6,261 nt of DNA, from contig JAIVGV010000105.1 of NCBI GenBank assembly GCA_020201365.1, positions 1 through 6,261 on the forward strand. Direction: 5' to 3'. Shown in pieces: positions 4,826-6,261 of the stretch. Made by a program: the position numbers and the translations under genes. Positions within the stretch are counted from its first letter, which is position 1, and each line of letters begins with the position of its first letter. The notes under the pieces were generated by a model that did not search any database, was not told the origin of the DNA, and saw only the letters and a program-made list of their open reading frames with translations. The DNA is from Acidobacteriota bacterium. GTDB taxonomy: Bacteria; Acidobacteriota; Blastocatellia; Pyrinomonadales; Pyrinomonadaceae.

Positions 4826-5796
4826 TATTTCGTCGCGGGCTTAGACGGGGCGCGGGTCGTGCCGTTCGGCTCGATCCGGCGGAGCGCGTCTGTGGCAATT
4901 TCCGAGAGGTAAGGATCGCGCGCGGTGAGCGCGGCGCGCAGGGCGGGCGCGGCGGCGGGGTCGCCGATCAAGCCGAGGGCGCGTGCCGACTCGCGGCGCA
5001 CGTCGTCGCCCGCGCGCTCGTTCGTGAGCGCGGCGACGAGCGCGGGCACGCCGTCGCGGCTCTTGATCTGTCCGAGCGCGACAGCCGACGCGCGGCGGAC
5101 GAAATCGTTCTCTTCGGTCTTGCGGAACGTGGCGCGGTTCAGGATGCCGGAAGCACTGATGCGGCGACCGAGCGCGGCGGAGAGCGCGGGGACGGCGCGC
5201 GCGTCGCCGATCTCGCCGAGCGCGACGGCAGCCGCGCCGCGCACGCCAGCCTCTTTGTCGGACGAGAGCAGCGCAATCAGTCGTTCGACAGCGACCGTGC
5301 GGCGCGTGAGACCTTCGGCGTAAGCCGCCTCGCGGCGGACGAACTCGCTCTTCTTGTCGGAGAGCAGCGGCAGGAGTAGGCGCGCGGCTTCGTCCGGCGG
5401 GAGCGAGAGGATCGCGCGCGCCGCGGTGGCGCGGACGATCGGCGCGGCGTCGGCGAGACCGGGCACGGCGGCGCGCGAGGCGTCGGCGCGCTCCATCGCG
5501 CCGAGGCGCGTCACGGCGTCGCGCCGTTCTTCGGCGTCGCCGGCAGAGAGGCGCGTGCGCTGTCGTTCGATCTCGCGCTGGAGCGGCGTGAGCGCCGTGG
5601 ATGAAGTCTGGGCAGAGACAGGCGAGGCGGCGAGGATTAAGTGGCCCGCGCAGAGGAGCGACGCGAGGGCGAGCCCGCGCGCGAAGCTGACGGCGAGGGC
5701 GCGCGCGAACTTAACCTGCGGCGACGCGGAGGCGAGCGCGCGCGGCGCGGGGTCGGCTGGGGGATCAGATTGTCGTCGCGCGGTGCGTCGTCTCAT
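4825..5796 (-). CDS. Exported HEAT-repeat protein
   Basis: The 323-residue protein has an N-terminal export signal and a helical-repeat body. A hydrophobic core GLALASLLCAGHLILAA (41-57) is followed by a likely signal peptidase I site ASPVSA/QT (after residue 62). The cysteine at 49 lacks a proper lipobox. The rest is built of about six to seven HEAT/PBS-lyase-like repeats: roughly 84-115, 117-146, 150-180, 181-210, 230-258, 262-291 and a last half unit to 309. Units such as VRGAAAVALGEIGDARAVPAL and VRRESARALGLIGDPAAAPAL show the pattern clearly. HEAT repeats are binding scaffolds and no enzymatic residues are apparent, so the role is probably protein interaction in the periplasm or envelope. 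The start is fixed by the ATGA overlap with the upstream stop; no other usable start precedes the hydrophobic core. The result is an unusually long, Arg/Pro-rich 40-residue n-region. There is no Shine-Dalgarno site, which suggests coupled translation. Confidence 0.85.
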   Translation of the reverse strand: MRRRTARRQSDPPADPAPRALASASPQVKFARALAVSFARGLALASLLCAGHLILAASPVSAQTSSTALTPLQREIERQRTRLSAGDAEERRDAVTRLGAMERADASRAAVPGLADAAPIVRATAARAILSLPPDEAARLLLPLLSDKKSEFVRREAAYAEGLTRRTVAVERLIALLSSDKEAGVRGAAAVALGEIGDARAVPALSAALGRRISASGILNRATFRKTEENDFVRRASAVALGQIKSRDGVPALVAALTNERAGDDVRRESARALGLIGDPAAAPALRAALTARDPYLSEIATDALRRIEPNGTTRAPSKPATK

Positions 5797-6056
5797 AGGC
5801 GCGGGACGGCGGCGGCGGCGCGGCGCTCGGCATTACGCCTGACGGACTCCCACTCGAACGCCTGGCGCGCGCGTTGGTTCTCCTGCGCGTCGGAAAGCAT
5901 GGCGATGAGATCGTCCTCGAAGGCTGAAGGCGCAGCCGTCGCGCGCTGCATGGACTCCATGATCGAGATGTAGTCGAGCACCTCTTTGACTTCGGAGTCG
6001 GTCAGCGAGTCGAGTTTGAAGGCGAGGCGCTGGCGTTCGGTGATCCGCTTAGCCAT
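5793..6056 (-). CDS. Small protein of unknown function (87 residues), first gene of the minus-strand operon
   Basis: I do not recognise a named family. The 87-residue protein begins MAKRITERQRLAFKLDSLTDSEVKEVLDYISIMESM. This looks like a charged helix followed by a 'L(T/P)xxE(V/L)xEVLDYI' segment, of the kind seen in small helical and antitoxin-like proteins (for example DUF2281-type). That similarity is weak. The C-terminal half (about 45-87) is predicted helical, rich in Glu, Arg, Gln and Ala, and soluble. There is no signal peptide or membrane segment. ATG 6056 is chosen because GAGAGGAG lies 6 nt upstream; a longer frame from 6101 lacks such a site. Its TGA (5795-5793) overlaps the ATG of the HEAT gene by ATGA, so the two are probably co-translated and may act together. 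No toxin partner is visible beside it. Confidence 0.75.
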   Translation of the reverse strand: MAKRITERQRLAFKLDSLTDSEVKEVLDYISIMESMQRATAAPSAFEDDLIAMLSDAQENQRARQAFEWESVRRNAERRAAAAVPRL

Positions 6057-6261
6057 CACTTGCTCCTCTCGTTCGGGAGAAGCCGGACGGCTCGCGTTCA
6101 CGTCACCTCGGCGCGGGAGGCTGGCGGCGACGCGCTGTGTGCCGTCGGCTGGGTCTTTGGGGCGCGAGTGGGGTCTTCGCGTTAATCGCTGTTCTACTCA
6201 CCTGCGGGTCGATTCGCTCCGAAAGCGGCGGCGGCTGACTTGACGGGCGCGGGGGTCGCTT
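6057..6261. other. Right-edge region with no confident gene
   Basis: Only the ribosome binding site of the minus-strand operon (6063-6070) is clear. I see no convincing -35/-10 pair for that operon. Two minus-strand frames stay open from the right edge to stops at 6198-6200 (TGA) and 6194-6196 (TAG). One could be the end of a preceding gene, but about 20 residues are too few to decide. Confidence 0.5.
6063..6070 (-). promoter_or_regulatory. Shine-Dalgarno site of the small minus-strand gene
   Basis: On the minus strand this reads GAGAGGAG and lies 6 nt before ATG 6056. It decides this start over the upstream in-frame ATG at 6101. Confidence 0.8.

Noticed and set aside
4925..5973. Several + strand open frames opposite the HEAT gene
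   Set aside because: They are Ser/Arg/Ala-rich shadows of the HEAT-repeat gene, which has clear repeat periodicity and a signal peptide on the minus strand.
6057..6101. 15-residue N-terminal extension of the small minus-strand protein
   Set aside because: No ribosome binding site precedes ATG 6101, while ATG 6056 has GAGAGGAG at ideal spacing that would lie inside the extension.
6149..6174. G-rich tracts resembling a G-quadruplex
   Set aside because: Only three G-runs of three or more are close together, so a stable four-run motif is not formed.
6194..6261. C-terminal end of another minus-strand gene entering from the right edge
   Set aside because: Two frames are open for only about 20 codons each and nothing distinguishes a real tail from chance in GC-rich DNA.

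Overview
The window is a GC-rich bacterial chromosomal segment of about 6.3 kb. Third codon positions are strongly G/C, and Ala, Arg and Asp/Glu codons dominate. No ribosomal RNA, tRNA, insertion sequence, CRISPR array or phage gene is visible. The mix of genes would fit an Acidobacteriota-type genome (for example Blastocatellia): a bacterial myo-inositol-phosphate synthase, a stand-alone Clp-type D2 ATPase and an exported HEAT-repeat protein. That assignment is an impression from gene content and not proven by anything here.

Left part, + strand. A glycerophosphodiester phosphodiesterase, cut at its N-terminus by the window edge, ends at 581. An AraC-family transcription regulator (605-1519) follows 23 bp later. 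A 103-bp gap containing an imperfect hairpin leads to an inositol-3-phosphate synthase (1623-2942) with a good Shine-Dalgarno site. That gene is closed by a perfect 28-nt palindromic terminator (2991-3023).

Middle. The 440-bp stretch between the terminator and 3464 has no convincing gene but is rich in regulatory signals. It holds repeated TTGTCA/TGACAA motifs, a sigma70-like promoter (GTGACA-17-TATATA, 3252-3280) and a predicted 5' leader of about 175 nt. The end of the leader can fold so that a 13-bp helix covers the Shine-Dalgarno sequence of the next gene. That gene (3464-4672) encodes a Clp/HSP100-type AAA+ ATPase reduced to one D2-like module. An RNA switch, perhaps thermosensing, in front of a Clp-family ATPase is the most interesting hypothesis in the window.

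Right part, - strand. A 66-nt palindrome (4712-4777) separates the convergent Clp gene from a two-gene minus-strand operon. The promoter-proximal gene encodes an 87-residue protein of unknown function (6056-5793). Its stop codon overlaps, as ATGA, the start of a signal-peptide-bearing HEAT-repeat protein (5796-4825), so translational coupling is likely. The last 200 bp (6057-6261) carry only the ribosome binding site of that operon and no clear promoter.

Functionally, the left genes are compatible with polar-lipid or inositol metabolism, with phosphodiester hydrolysis beside inositol phosphate synthesis and a regulator between them. The Clp-like ATPase looks like a separately controlled protein-quality-control or remodelling unit, and the HEAT pair a separate envelope-associated unit. 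These links are inferred from neighbourhood only.
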